A model generated the notes under the pieces. It was not told the origin of the DNA. It saw only the letters and a list, made by a program, of their open reading frames with translations, and searched no databases. A DNA stretch of 64,000 nt from Haematobia irritans (Eukaryota > Arthropoda > Insecta > Diptera > Muscidae), in assembly GCF_050003625.1 (NCBI RefSeq), contig NC_134397.1:194019063-194083062 (forward strand), in the 5' to 3' direction. Each line of letters starts with the position of its first letter. Positions within the stretch are counted from its first letter, which is position 1. The translations under genes were made by a program, and so were the position numbers. Below are positions 45,491-57,174 of the stretch, piece after piece.

Positions 45491-46692
45491 AAAACAGAGT
45501 AAACATTAAAAAAATTGTACAAATTATTGAAATTTTGTCGAAAAAAAATTCTGAATCCATTCAAGAAATATTGCGAATTTTTCAAAATATTTTAATTCAA
45601 ACATTTCAGACAAGCATTAGAATGCAATAAAAATCATAGAAGATTATGAAAATTATTTATTTGTCAAAATATGAAAACATTTTTTTATTCATATCCAAAA
45701 CACTGAATTCGAATCACAGAGTAAGAAGTGATGCAAATTCAGTGCACCGGCTGTTGAAATGGTGGACATCAGTCCTATGACAAGCCCATGTTAAATTCAT
45801 CGCTTCTGCGCCAATTTTGCACTACTTCCGGATCCAAAAAGAACATTTTCACTACTTTTTGGCGACGCTTTTTTACTGCGCTAAAACCACTGATGCACTA
45901 ATTGCATCAGTGGTTTTAGCGCAGTTTAAAAAGTTGCATAAAGATAATGCGATTTTTGTATTTGGAACAATTAATAACAATAGCATCTTTTCAGAAAATA
46001 CCGTTATTTAGAAGAACTTGTCATTTTTGAAGTTTCCATTGGTTTCATTGCTTCATAGTACATAATTTTATGTGTTCCGAGGATATATCCACTATAGCGA
46101 AACTACAAGTGGAAAAAAAGTTATTTGAACTTCATAAAAATCATGGTCGATCTAAGTTTTTATATTTCTATACATATTCCAGACCCATAAGCTCCTGGAA
46201 TTTGGCAAAATGTTCCTCAATTTTGACCAAGTTTGAAGCAACCACTGCACATAATACTGCGAACAAAACGAACGTCGCTACAAAAAATCGTTTTGTTTTT
46301 CCTTCAAAAATCCAGTTTGTCCAGAACATTCAACTTCTAAAACAATATATTGTTGCTTGGTACGTATAAGGATACTTATAGGTACAACGCCTTTGACAAA
46401 CATCAGGGCCTCTAGAATACTAATCAAAAATTTAAACATTATCTGTATTCTAATAAAAATTAAAAAAAAAAAACTCTATATTTACTAACAAATACCTATA
46501 TATGCAAATTGTGAGTCATAAAAGACTCCGCCCATAGTAAATAATCGAAAAATATCGTAGGGATAACCTCTCTACCATTCGTTTTTTATTATAGGTCCCA
46601 CGGGACCTTATCACGCTGGTATCGCATCCGGTGTTATCACATACACAAGGGTTAATTTAAGGACGAATTTTTAAAACCAAAAAAGCGTTTTT
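45491..46692. other. Mostly single-copy region with a strong hairpin and a possible piggyBac-type end
   Basis: Contains a 23-bp perfect inverted repeat (45875-45925). It also holds a block GGTCCCACGGGACCTTATCA…AAGGGTTAA ending at TTAA (46652-46655), which resembles the right end of the piggyBac element at 7385-7412. No matching left end was found. Short open frames (45817, 46070) are not recognisable. Confidence 0.5.
45875..45925. repeat. Perfect 23-bp hairpin with 5-nt loop
   Basis: The left arm ACTGCGCTAAAACCACTG plus ATGCA (45875-45897) and loop CTAAT are followed by the exact reverse complement (45903-45925). No other copy in the window. Confidence 0.95.
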
Positions 46693-48318
46693 ATATCCTC
46701 CACCATAGGATGGGGGTATATTAACATTGTCATTCCGTTTGTAACACATCGAAATATTGCTCTAAGACCCCATAAAGTATATATATTCTGGGTCGTGGTG
46801 AAATTCTGAGTCGATCTGAGCATGTCCGTCCGTCTGTTGAAATCACGCTAGCTTTCGAACGAAACAAGCTATCGACTTGAAATTTGGTATAAGTAGTTGT
46901 TATTGATGTAGGTCGGATGGTATTGCAAATGGGCCATATCGGCCCACTTTTACGTATAGCCCCCATATAAACGGACCCCCAAAATTTGGCTTGTGATTGC
47001 TCTAAGAGAAGCAAATTTCTTCCGATCCGGCTGAAATTTGGTACATGGTGTTAGTATATGGTCTCTAACAACCATGCAAAAATTGGTCCATATCGGTCCA
47101 CTTTTACGTATAGCCCCCATATAAACGGGCCCCCAAATTTGGCTTGCGATTGCTCTAAGAGAAGCAAATTTCATCCCATCCGGCTGAAATTTGGTACATG
47201 GTGTAAGTATATGGTCTCTAACAACCATGCAAAAATTGGTCCACATCGGTCCATAATTATATATAGCCCCCATATAAACCGATCCCCCGATTTGGCTTGC
47301 GGAGCCTCTAAGAGAAGCAAATTTCATCCGATCTGGAGCCTCTTAGAGGAGCAAAAGTCATCCGATCCGATTGAAATTTGGTCCGTGGTGTTAGTATATT
47401 GTCTCTAACAACCATGCCAAAATTTGTCCATATCGGTCTATAATTATATATAGCCCCCATATAAGCCGATCCCCAGATTGAGCCTCTTAGAGGAGTAAAA
47501 TTCATCCGATCCGGTTGAAATTGGGTACGTGGTGTTAGTATATGGTCTCTAACAACCAGGTAAGAATTGGTCCATATCGGTCCATAATTATATATAGCCC
47601 CCATATAAATCGATCCCCAGATTTTCGGTCTATAGTTATATATAGGCGATCCCCAATCATACAAAAAGTGGTCCTTATCGGTTCATAATCATGGTTGCCA
47701 CTCGAGCCAAAAATAATCTACCAAAATTTTATTTTTATAGAAAACATTGTCAAAATGTTATTTCTATAGAAAATTTTTTCAAAATTTTATTTCTACAGAA
47801 AATTTTGTCAAAATTTTATTTCTATAGAACATTTTGTCAAAATTTTATTTCTATAGAAAATTTTGTCAGAATTTTATTCCAAATTTTATTTCTATAGAAC
47901 ATTTTGTCCAAATTTTGTCAAAATTTTATTTCTATAGAAAATTTTGTCAGAATTTTATTTCTATGGAAAATTTTATCCAAATTTTATTTCTATAGAAATT
48001 TTTTTTTCAAAATTTTACTTCTATAGAAAATGTTTTCAAAAGGTTATTTTGTCAAAAATTTTATTTCTATAGAATCTTTAAACTTAATTAGATACATATT
48101 TAATCGGCCTTTTTTAGTTTAATATATACCACGTATGGACTATGTGGTATATATTACGGTGTTAGCAAGTTTTAAGGTACCTTGCCATCGGCAAGTGTTA
48201 CAGCAACCCAAGTAATTCGATTGTGAATGACAGTCTTCAGTAGAAGTTTCTAAGCAATCCATGTTGAAGGGTACATAAGCTTCGGCCTGGCCGAACTTAC
48301 GGCCGTTTATACTTGTTT
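46693..48318 (+). mobile_element. Family B Helentron-like element with internal 29-bp array
   Basis: The 5' hairpin ATATCCTCCACCATAGGATGG…GTATAT is followed by a leader and ~5 units of ~154 bp (GGCCCACTTTTACG at 46941, GGTCCACTTTTACG at 47095). Next comes GGTTGCCACTCGAGCC and a short + orientation 29-bp array (47715-48075). The 3' region has an arm (GAAGGGTACATAAG), the hairpin TTCGGCCTGGCCGAA and the tail CGTTTATACTTGTTT. Confidence 0.8.
47715..48075 (+). repeat. 29-bp minisatellite array inside family B
   Basis: About 12 units between the family B repeat region and its 3' end. Confidence 0.95.
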
Positions 48319-49704
48319 TACTTTAAGGTTTAGTTCAAAGACATGCGATTTTAACGAAGGGACGCAAATTTACAAAATTTGTGTCTTAAATATAATAAAA
48401 ATTTCTTGAAGCTAAGATTATGTTGAACCCAGTTCAACAATAACAATTTTTTTAATAATTAAAATTAATTATTATACCAATGAATTATATGAAATGTATT
48501 ATCCTAATTTAATTATTGAATTAATATAACGTATATTTTATAAGAGTTTGAATTTGCTTTTAATCTGAAATATGGTAATTCGAAACAGTTAAGAAAAGTT
48601 TTAGCCAAAAATAACTATTTTTTGTCATATTTCAATATTAAACTACAAACTTCTTGATTGTATGTGAAACCATTGTACCCTTGTTTTAAGAACTTTATTT
48701 GTGTGGCAATACTAGCAGCGGTAAGCAGTTCATCCTCAATAAACTCCACATCGAAAATTGAACTTTGGCCTTTCCCTTTTGTTTTGTCTTTCCCAATTTA
48801 CATACATTTCTGGGAGTCGTTTCAACTCCTACGATTCAATCTATTTCAGAAGCAGATATCTCTCGGATTTGCAGACATTATACATTTTTTTTTAATTAAA
48901 TTTTAATTATTAAAAAAAATTGTCCTTAATATTTTGTAAATTGCGCATCCTCAACTTTAGGTTGCGTAATCTTTAATATCGCGTAAATAATTTTTTCAGT
49001 GTATTTTCGAATCATTGTATTATTAAGAGGTTCATCCAGTCTTCAAAACCCATAATTTAATACTTTTATCTGTGCTATGAAAATGAACTTCAAAGGCCTT
49101 CAATGATGATGCACTTACTTCTTCAATGTGAGCCTGCTTCTTAATGTTCAAGTTGAAAAACAATTCGATGCTTGTATGTCAGCTCCATTGCATCGCTCTA
49201 TAAACGGACTGATAAAAACAATTGGAGCGTACTTTGATTGCATTGGAACAGAAAATAACATCAAGTCACATTTATAGATGTGCTTTGAATTTACGCCATT
49301 TATTAGGGATTATGTACTCGTAGTTCAGTGTGTATACGTGTGCATTTTTATTTCCTTCAGTATATACGGATGGTGTGCGCCACAAATTTGTAATTCCCTT
49401 TTAAACACATCATAATATTGGTTTGTTTGCTGTATTGATATTTTATATCAAAATATTTATTGAACAACTTAAAGAGAACAACAACAGAATTTGCAAACAC
49501 GTAATTTTAAATGCCACAAATTCCATATCAATTTAAAAACAAAACTATGACCAAATTCTCTGTTAAATGAAGACCTCAGAGGGCAAGCAATGATCAAGAC
49601 TAGGACTTTGTAGTCAGATTCTAATTCGGTATCTAAGAATTGGAGTGTGAGGATTTTATTTGAGTCGAATTTTAGATGAGGCCTTTTGTCACAGCGGGAA
49701 TTAT
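48319..49704. other. Single-copy AT-rich spacer, no gene recognised
   Basis: No coding, RNA or terminal-repeat signal seen on either strand. Confidence 0.5.
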
Positions 49705-49913
49705 CGTAGAAATAAAATTTTGACAAAATTTTCTAAAATAAAATTTTGACAACATTTTCTATAGAAATAAAATTTTGACACAATTTTCTATAGAAATAAA
49801 ATCTTGACAAAATTTTCTATAGAAATAAAATTTTGGCAAAATTTTCTATAGAAATAAAAATTTCACAAAATTTTCAATAGAAATAAAATGTTGACAAAAT
49901 TTTCTATAGAAAT
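49705..49913 (-). repeat. 29-bp minisatellite array (-)
   Basis: About seven units, cut by a hAT MITE. The array resumes at 50463. Confidence 0.95.
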
Positions 49914-50462
49914 TAGAGGTGTGCACGTGAGTAATAGTTTACTCACGCTTACGCACACTCACGACTAAAAAATCATACTCACGCACGATACTTTTTGGTA
50001 GGACTCACGCTCACGCACACTCACGAAATGAAAATTTGTTCTCACGAACACTCACGCACGAAAACGTCGTGACTCACGTCAAATACCGTGGCTCACGAAA
50101 ACTATCGTGACTCACGAATAATTTTATGATTAATTTACCTTACCGAAGTGCCTGAAAACATGAGCATTATTAAAATCGGGAGTGTTATTAAACTCTTAAC
50201 ATCCCAGGTGTCACTAAAATTGTAATTGTATTTACCTCTTAAGCGTTTTATGTTGATGAGCAGGATTATTTTCCTGACTGTAATTCGTTACTCACGCACA
50301 CTCACGAAGATATTATTTTCGTGACACACGCTCACGCACGACATTTTGGTTTGTTAATCACACGCTCACGCACACTCACGCTGTTGTCGTAAGCGTGACT
50401 CACGCACGAACCACGAAAATTTTCGTGAGTCACGACAATTTCGTGTCACGTGCACACCTCTA
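49914..50462. mobile_element. hAT-type MITE with 8-bp target duplication
   Basis: Identical 17-bp inverted ends TAGAGGTGTGCACGTGA, flanked by the direct repeat ATAGAAAT (49906-49913 and 50463-50470). The 549-bp element has two outer domains packed with CTCACGCACACTCACG-type repeats in both orientations and a unique AT-rich centre (50110-50290). An 8-bp duplication and TAGAGGTG ends fit the hAT superfamily. No transposase. Confidence 0.92.
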
Positions 50463-50970
50463 ATAGAAATAACATTTTGAGAATTTTTTTTAAAGATTTA
50501 AAATTTTTACAAAATTTTCCATAGAAATAAAATTTTAACAAAATTTTCTATAGAAATAACATTTTAACAAAATTTTCCATAGAAATAAAATTACGAGAAA
50601 ACTTTTTATAAAAATAAAATTTTGAAAAATTTTCTATAGAAATGAAAATATGACGAAATTTTATAAAGAAATAAAATTCTGGCAAATTTTTCTATAGATA
50701 TAAAATTTTGCCAATATTTTCTAGAGAAACAAAATGTTAAGAAAATTTTCTATAGAAATAAAATTTTGAGATAAATTTTTATTGATATAAAATTGTGAGA
50801 AAATTTTATATAGAAATAAAATGTTGACAAAATTTTCTATAGAAATAAAATGTTGGCATAATTTTCTATAGAAATAAGATGTTGACAAAATTTTCTATAG
50901 AAATAAAATGTTCACAAAATTTTCTATAGAAATAAAGTTTTGACAAAATTTGCTATAGAAATAAAATTTT
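50463..50970 (-). repeat. 29-bp minisatellite array (-)
   Basis: About 17 units, diverged at the left, ending at AAATTTTTAAATGCATG. Confidence 0.95.
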
Positions 50971-51144
50971 TAAATGCATGTTCCACCTTAAATTTCAAAT
51001 CGACTTTTCGATTTTTTCACTAACAGTTAATTAGTAGTAGTTTTGTCACTATCAAAAGTCGAAGAAAGGCAAAAAAAAGTGGCCCGATTTTAATACAAAA
51101 CAGGAAAATAAAGTCTAAAGTCGGGAGTGGCCCACTGTATTATA
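50971..51144 (-). other. Insert in the array ending in a family A tail fragment
   Basis: The 130-bp unique sequence at 50985-51104 is followed by AAAGTCTAAAGTCGGGAGTG, GCCCACTGTATTATA (51109-51135), a degraded family A 3' hairpin in minus orientation. Confidence 0.6.
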
Positions 51145-52854
51145 GAAATAAACTTTTGAAAAAATCTTCTATAGAAATAAAATTTTCTATAGAAATAAAG
51201 TTTTGACAAAATTTTCTATAGAAATAAACTTTTGACAAAATTTTCTATAGAAATAAAATTTTGACAAAATTTTCTATAGAAATAAAACTTTGACAAAATA
51301 TTCTCTAGAAATATAATTTAACAAAATTTTCTCTAGAAATACAATTTGGAAAAATTTTCTATAGAAATAGTAAATAAATTATCTATAGAAATAAAATTTT
51401 GACACATTTTCTAGAGAAATAAAACTTTCACAAAATTTTCTATAGAAAAAAAATTTTGACAACATTTTCTATAGAAATAAAATTTTGACAACATTTTCTA
51501 TAGAAATAAAATTTTGGCAAAGTTTTCTATAGAAATAAAATTTTGACAAAATTTTCTATAGAAATAAAATGTTGTCAAAATTGTCTATAGGAATAAAATG
51601 TTGCCAAAATTTTCTATAGAAATAAAATGTTGACTCAATTTTGTATAGAAATAAAATTTTGACAAAATTTTCTATAGATATAAAATTTTGACAAAATTTT
51701 CTATAGAAATAAAATTTTGACACAATTTTCTACAAAAATAAAGTTTTGACACAATTTTCTATAGAAATAAAATTTTGAAAAAATGTTGACAAAATTTTCT
51801 ATAGAAATAAAATTGGCATAATTTTCAATTGAAATAAAAGTTTGACAAAATTTTCTATAGAAATAAAATGTTTACAAAATTTTCTATAGAAATAAAATGT
51901 TGCCAAAATTTTCGATAGAAATAAAATTTTGAAAAAATTTTCTATAGAAATACAATTTTGATACAATTTTCTATAGAAATAAAATTAAAAAAAAAACTTT
52001 GTATAGAAGTAAAATTTTGACAAATTGTCTATAGAAATAAAATGTTGTCAAAATTGTCTATAGGAACAAAATGTTGCCAAAATTTTCTATAGAAATCAAA
52101 TGTTGACAAAATTTTCTATAGAAATAAAATGTTGACAAAATTTTCTATAGAAATAAAATGTTGACAAAATTTTCTATAGAAATAAAATTTTGACAAAATT
52201 TTCTATAAAAATAAAGTTTTGACATAATTTTCTATAGAAATAAAATTTTGACAAAATTTTCTATAGAAATAAAATTTTGACAAAATTTTCTATAGAAATA
52301 AAATTTTGACGCAATTTTCGATAGAAATAAAATGTTGACAAAATTTTCTATAGAAACAAAACTTTGACAAAATTATCTCTAGAAATAAAATGTCGACAAG
52401 ATTTTCTATAGAAATAAAATTGTGAGAAAATTTCTATAAAAATAAAATGTTGACAAAATTTTCTATAGAAATAACATTTTGAGAAATTTTTTGAAAGATT
52501 TAAAATTTTGACAAAATTTTCGATAGAAATAAAATTTTGACACAATTTTCTATAGAAATAACATTTTGAGAAATTTTTTGAAAGATTTAAAATTTTGACA
52601 TAATTTTCTATAGAAATAAAATTTTGACAAAATTTTCTATAGAAATAAGATTTTGACAAAATTTTCTACAGAAATAAAGTTTTGACAAAATTTTCTATAG
52701 AAATAACATTTTGACAAAATTTTCTATAGAAATAAAATGTTGACAAAATTTTTTATAGAAATAAAATGTTGACAAAATCTTCTATAGAAATAAAATTTTG
52801 ACAACATTTTCTGAAGGAATAAAATTTTGAGAAATTTTTTTAAAGATTTAAATT
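51145..52854 (-). repeat. 29-bp minisatellite array (-)
   Basis: About 59 units. The GAGAAATTTTTTGAAAGATTT variant recurs at ~52480, ~52570 and, as TTTAAAGATTT, near 50480 and 52840. Confidence 0.97.
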
Positions 52855-53040
52855 TTTATTGTTGTTTTTGATTTCATGCTTAAAACCATGCATTGACTAA
52901 ACTACAAGTGTAGCTTAACCAACAGAGGAGAAATATGCTTGTCAAAATTATTTGGTCAAAGTCCTATAGACTGCAAGATGGTTGCATTTACAGCTGTTTC
53001 GGAATTACTACATTCCTCATCAGTATCTTCTACTTGATTT
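52855..53040 (-). repeat. Module M, inverted copy, 30 kb from the others
   Basis: Reverse complement of the 3' half of module M: GTTTTTGATTTCATGC, ACTACAAGTGTAGCTTAACC, CTATAGACTGCAAGATGG, CATTCCTCATCAGTATC. Flanked on both sides by 29-bp arrays, as in the 17-22 kb cluster. Confidence 0.88.
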
Positions 53041-53059
53041 AAAATTTTTGACATGAAAT

Positions 53060-54315
53060 GAAATAAAATTTTAACAAAATTTTCTATGTTACAGAAATAA
53101 AATTTGGATAAAATTTCCTTTAAAAATAAAATTTCTAGAAAATTTTCTATAGAAATAAAAATTTGGCAACATTTTCTATAGAACTAAAAATTTGACAAAA
53201 TTTTCTATAGAAATAAAATTTTGGCAAAGTTTTCTATAGAAATAAAATTTTGACAAAATTTTCTATAGAACTAAAATGTTGACAAAATTTTCTATAGAAA
53301 TAAAATTTTCACAAAATTTTCAATAGAAATAAAATTTTGAAAAAATTTTCTATAGAAATAAAATTTTGACAAAATTTTCTATAGAAATAAAATGTTGACA
53401 AAATTTTCTATAGAAATAAAATCTTGACAAAAAGATGTATAGAAATAAAATATTGACAAAATGTTCAATAGAAATAAAATTTTGACACAATTTGCTATAG
53501 AAATAAAATTTTCTATAGAAATAAAATTGTGAGAAAATTTTCTATAGAAATAAAGTTTTGAAAAAATTTCCTATAGAAATAAAATTTTGACAAAATTTTC
53601 TATAGTAATAAAGATTTGACAAAATTTTCTATAAAAAAAAAAATTTTGACAAAATTTTCTATAGGAATAAAATTTTGACAAAATTTTCTATAGAAATAAA
53701 ATTTTGACAAAATTTTCTATAGACATAAAATGTTGACAAAATTTTCTATAGAAATAAAATTTTGACAAAATTTTCTGTAGAAAGAAAATTTTGACAAAAT
53801 TTTCTATAGAAATAAAATTTTGACAAAACCTTCTATAGAAATAAAATTTTGACAAAACCTTCTATAGAAATAAAATTTTGACAAAATTTCTATAGAAATA
53901 AAGTTTTGACAATATTTTCTATAGAAATACAATTTTGACAAAATTTTCGATAGAAATAAAAAGTTGACAAAATTTTCTATAGAAATAAAATTTTGACAAC
54001 ATTTTTTATAGAAATAAAATTTTGACAAAATTTTCTATAGAAATGCAAATGCGATAAAATTTTCTATAGAAATAAAATTTTCACAAAATTTTTTATAGAA
54101 ATAAAATTTTGACAAAATTTTCTATAGAAATAAAATGTTGATAAAATTTTCTATAGAAATAAAATGTTGACAAAATTTTCTATTGACATAAAATGTTGAC
54201 AAAATTTTCTATAGAAATAAAACTTTGACAAAATTGTCTCGAGAAATAAAATGTTAACAAAATTTTCTATAGAAATAAAATGTTGAGAAATTTTTCTAAA
54301 GAAATAAAATTTCTA
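53060..54315 (-). repeat. 29-bp minisatellite array (-)
   Basis: About 43 units; many carry AAAATGTTGACAAAATTTTC. Confidence 0.97.
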
Positions 54316-55984
54316 TAAAATAATTCGTCTTCCAACTGTTTGAAAAATGAAAATGGGAGTTCGATCACCATGTATTTATGAACGATTTTACTTCTAAATA
54401 CTAGGTGGTAGATAAATATGTTATGAAGGCGAACCATCTTCATCATTTCTACATTTATGATGAACACTGATGAGAAGGCGACATTTAATCCCGAGTCCTC
54501 ATGAAATGATTTCACAATTGTACAAAAATGTCTTAGCCACGTAAAGAGTAAAATTATAAATAAGCATATGTCTCCGTTTCTAGTGAAAATGATTCATTTG
54601 CATCCTTTTGTATCTTTTTTTTTAAATAATGCAGAAATAATCAGGATTTCAAGTAAATCAAAATCAAATTAAATCTGATTAATCATAATGAACCCATTTC
54701 GAAAAAAATCCCCAAATTTATGGAAATTCCCCACCAAATTGACCAAGTCCCCAATTCAAAATTTTCGTCCACGTCCACGAAAAAATATTCCCAATTTGGG
54801 CAAAAATCCCCAATACTGTTTATTACTTTAGTTAAAACTTTGTAAAAATAATCTAAATTCTCTTTATTGAATTACTCTGATGGAAATGTACGCAGTTACT
54901 ACCAAAGAAATCTCTTGGTTGCGATAAACAAAGGCTGTATTAATATATTGTAGACTCCAAAAATTGTTTTCGGATCCCTAAACTGGAAAAACCTCTTACT
55001 CGAGTGCGAAGGATTTTCTCCCATTAAGTTTAACCTGATTATTTCTAAAGATTTTAGATGGGATGATTAATATTAATCATATAACTAGTATTGATATAAA
55101 GTGTCTTTTATTTTATTACCTATCCCATTGACACTAAACAGACTTAAATAATTTAACCAAATTCCATTTAAATTAAATAAAACAATTTTATTCTTTTTGT
55201 TTTTTTTTTTTTTACTGCTAATTGATATTTTTTGGTTAAAATCCCAATGCTTGAACATCCCCATGCGAATAATATTTACGTCACCACTGTAAGTTTATGG
55301 GAGGAAACAGGATTAACTCTCAAAGCCTATTAAATATTTCAATTATTTCCCTTGTGCTACCAATATTGCGAATAATTAAATGCACACATTTTCACAATGC
55401 AATGATCCACATGTGAAATGCTCTGGTACATGCACTATGTAAACTAAGGAAAACTTTCCGTTTTTTTTTTTTTTTTGATTTATTTCATTTGGGCTCCGAG
55501 GGGCACCATCAGTAGTGCAACTGTGGTATGCCGGAAGCATCAGAGGATGTTCTCTATTGTACACCGCCTGTTTTTGATGTTTTGCTTCTACAATTTCCCC
55601 ATATGCATATAATAAAAGGGTAACGTTTTTTTTTGTGGAGGGGGGGGGGTATATTGTTCGCTTTATGCATTCATGTGAATTCGTTCGCATTGGTGATTGG
55701 AGTGATGTAATCCTCAGCTCTTTTGGTATCTGTGCCAGCAATTTTGGTGTGTTTGTGTCATAGGTGGAATTGATACAAATGCAATTGAGTTTAAACTAAA
55801 GCATGGATTTCTTTATTTATATCCATGATTGCCAGTTGAATTGTATTTTATTTTTGTTTTATAAAAATTAAACAAACGCAATCTAATGAATCAATTTTTT
55901 TGTCTTATTAAATTAATATAAGAATTTTAAATTAAATATATTCTATTAAATAGTTTACAAGCTCCTTTTATTCACTTTGTTCAT
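54316..55984. other. Mostly single-copy spacer with one retroposon-like poly(A)
   Basis: No recognisable host gene. The 54690-54820 part has repeated CCCCAAATTT/CCCCACC motifs. A T-run at 55459-55476 is annotated separately. A 121-codon open frame on the minus strand (55741-55376) crosses that T-run and is not convincing. Confidence 0.5.
55459..55570 (-). mobile_element. Possible retroposon 3' end with poly(A)
   Basis: Read on the minus strand: CATACCACAGTTGCACTACT, GATGGTGCCCCTCGGAGCCC, AAATGAAATAAATC, then 18 A. A polyadenylation-like AATAAA directly before a poly(A) tract suggests a retroposed 3' end. The 5' limit and family are unknown. Confidence 0.4.
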
Positions 55985-56845
55985 ATCTGAAATAAAATTT
56001 TGACAAAATTTTTGTGAAAAAATGTTGTTTAAATTTTTATAGAAACAAAATTTTGAAAAAATTTTCTATAGAAATAAAATTTTGCCAATTTTTTCTATAG
56101 AAATAAAATTTTGACAACATTTTCTATAGAAATACAATTTTGACAAAGTATTCTATAGAAATAAAATTTCGACAAAGTTTTCTATAATAACAATTTGACA
56201 ATATTTTCTATTGATAAAAAAATTCTATAGGGATAACATTTTGTTAAAATTTTCTATAGATATAGAATTTTGACAAAATATTCTATAGAAATAAAATGTT
56301 GACAAAATTTTCTATAGAAATAAAATGTTGACAAAATATTCTGTAAAAATAAAATTTTGACAAATTTTATTTTATAGAAATAACATACTGTCAAAGTTTT
56401 CTATTTAAATAGAATTTCGACAAAATTTTCTATAGAAATAAAATTTTGACAAAATTTTCTATAGAAATAAAATTTTGACAAAATTTTCTATAGAAATAAA
56501 ATTTTGTCAAAATTTTCTATGCAAATAAAATCTTGTTAAAATTTTCTATAGAAATAAAATTGTGACAGAACTTTTAATAGAAATAAAACTTTGACTTAAT
56601 TTTCTATAGAAATAAATTTTGACAAAATTTTCTATAGAAATAAAATGTTGATAAAATTTTCCATAGAAATAAAATTTTGACAAAATTTTCTATAGAAATA
56701 AAATTGTGACAACTCCAGTTTTTTCCTTCAAACTGCGAAATTTTTAATTATTTTAATTTAATTATGTCTAATCCAGAAAATTTCTTGAGTTTGTTGACAA
56801 TTATTTACTTATTTCTGAGCAACTTTTTCAAATATCTGTAAAACC
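55940..56845 (-). repeat. Duplicated segment, copy 1 (boundary + array + boundary)
   Basis: Left boundary AAGCTCCTTTTATTCACTT (55959), then a 29-bp array (~55985-56709). Right boundary CAACTCCAGTTTTTTCC, AAACTGCGAAATTTTTAAT to TATCTGTAAAACCACA (56710-56845). Copy 2 is at 57175-58385. Confidence 0.9.
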
Positions 56846-57174
56846 ACAATTTTCTATAAAAATAAAATTTTGGCCAAAATATCTATAGAAATAAAATTTT
56901 GACAAAATTTCTATAGAAAATAAAATTTTGACAAAATTTTCGATAGAAATAAAATGTTGACAAAATTTTCTATAGAAATAAAATTTTCACAAACTTTTCT
57001 ATAGAAACAAAATTTTCTGTGTAAATAAAATTTTGACAAAATTTTCTATAGAAATAAAATTTTGTATAGAAATAAAATGTTGACACAATTTTGTATAGAA
57101 ATAAAATGTTGACAAAATTTTCCACAAAAATAAAATTTTGCAAAGTTTCTTATAGAAATAAAATTTTGATTTTA
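56846..57174 (-). repeat. 29-bp minisatellite array (-) between the two duplicates
   Basis: About 11 units. Confidence 0.93.

Noticed and set aside
46950..47664. Open frames with repeated SVYMGAIYNYGPIWTNFC
   Set aside because: They are translation of the ~154-bp units of family B elements, not proteins.
55376..55741. 121-codon open frame on the minus strand
   Set aside because: It crosses an 18-base A-run (minus strand) following AATAAA, which looks like a retroposon tail. No domain is recognisable.
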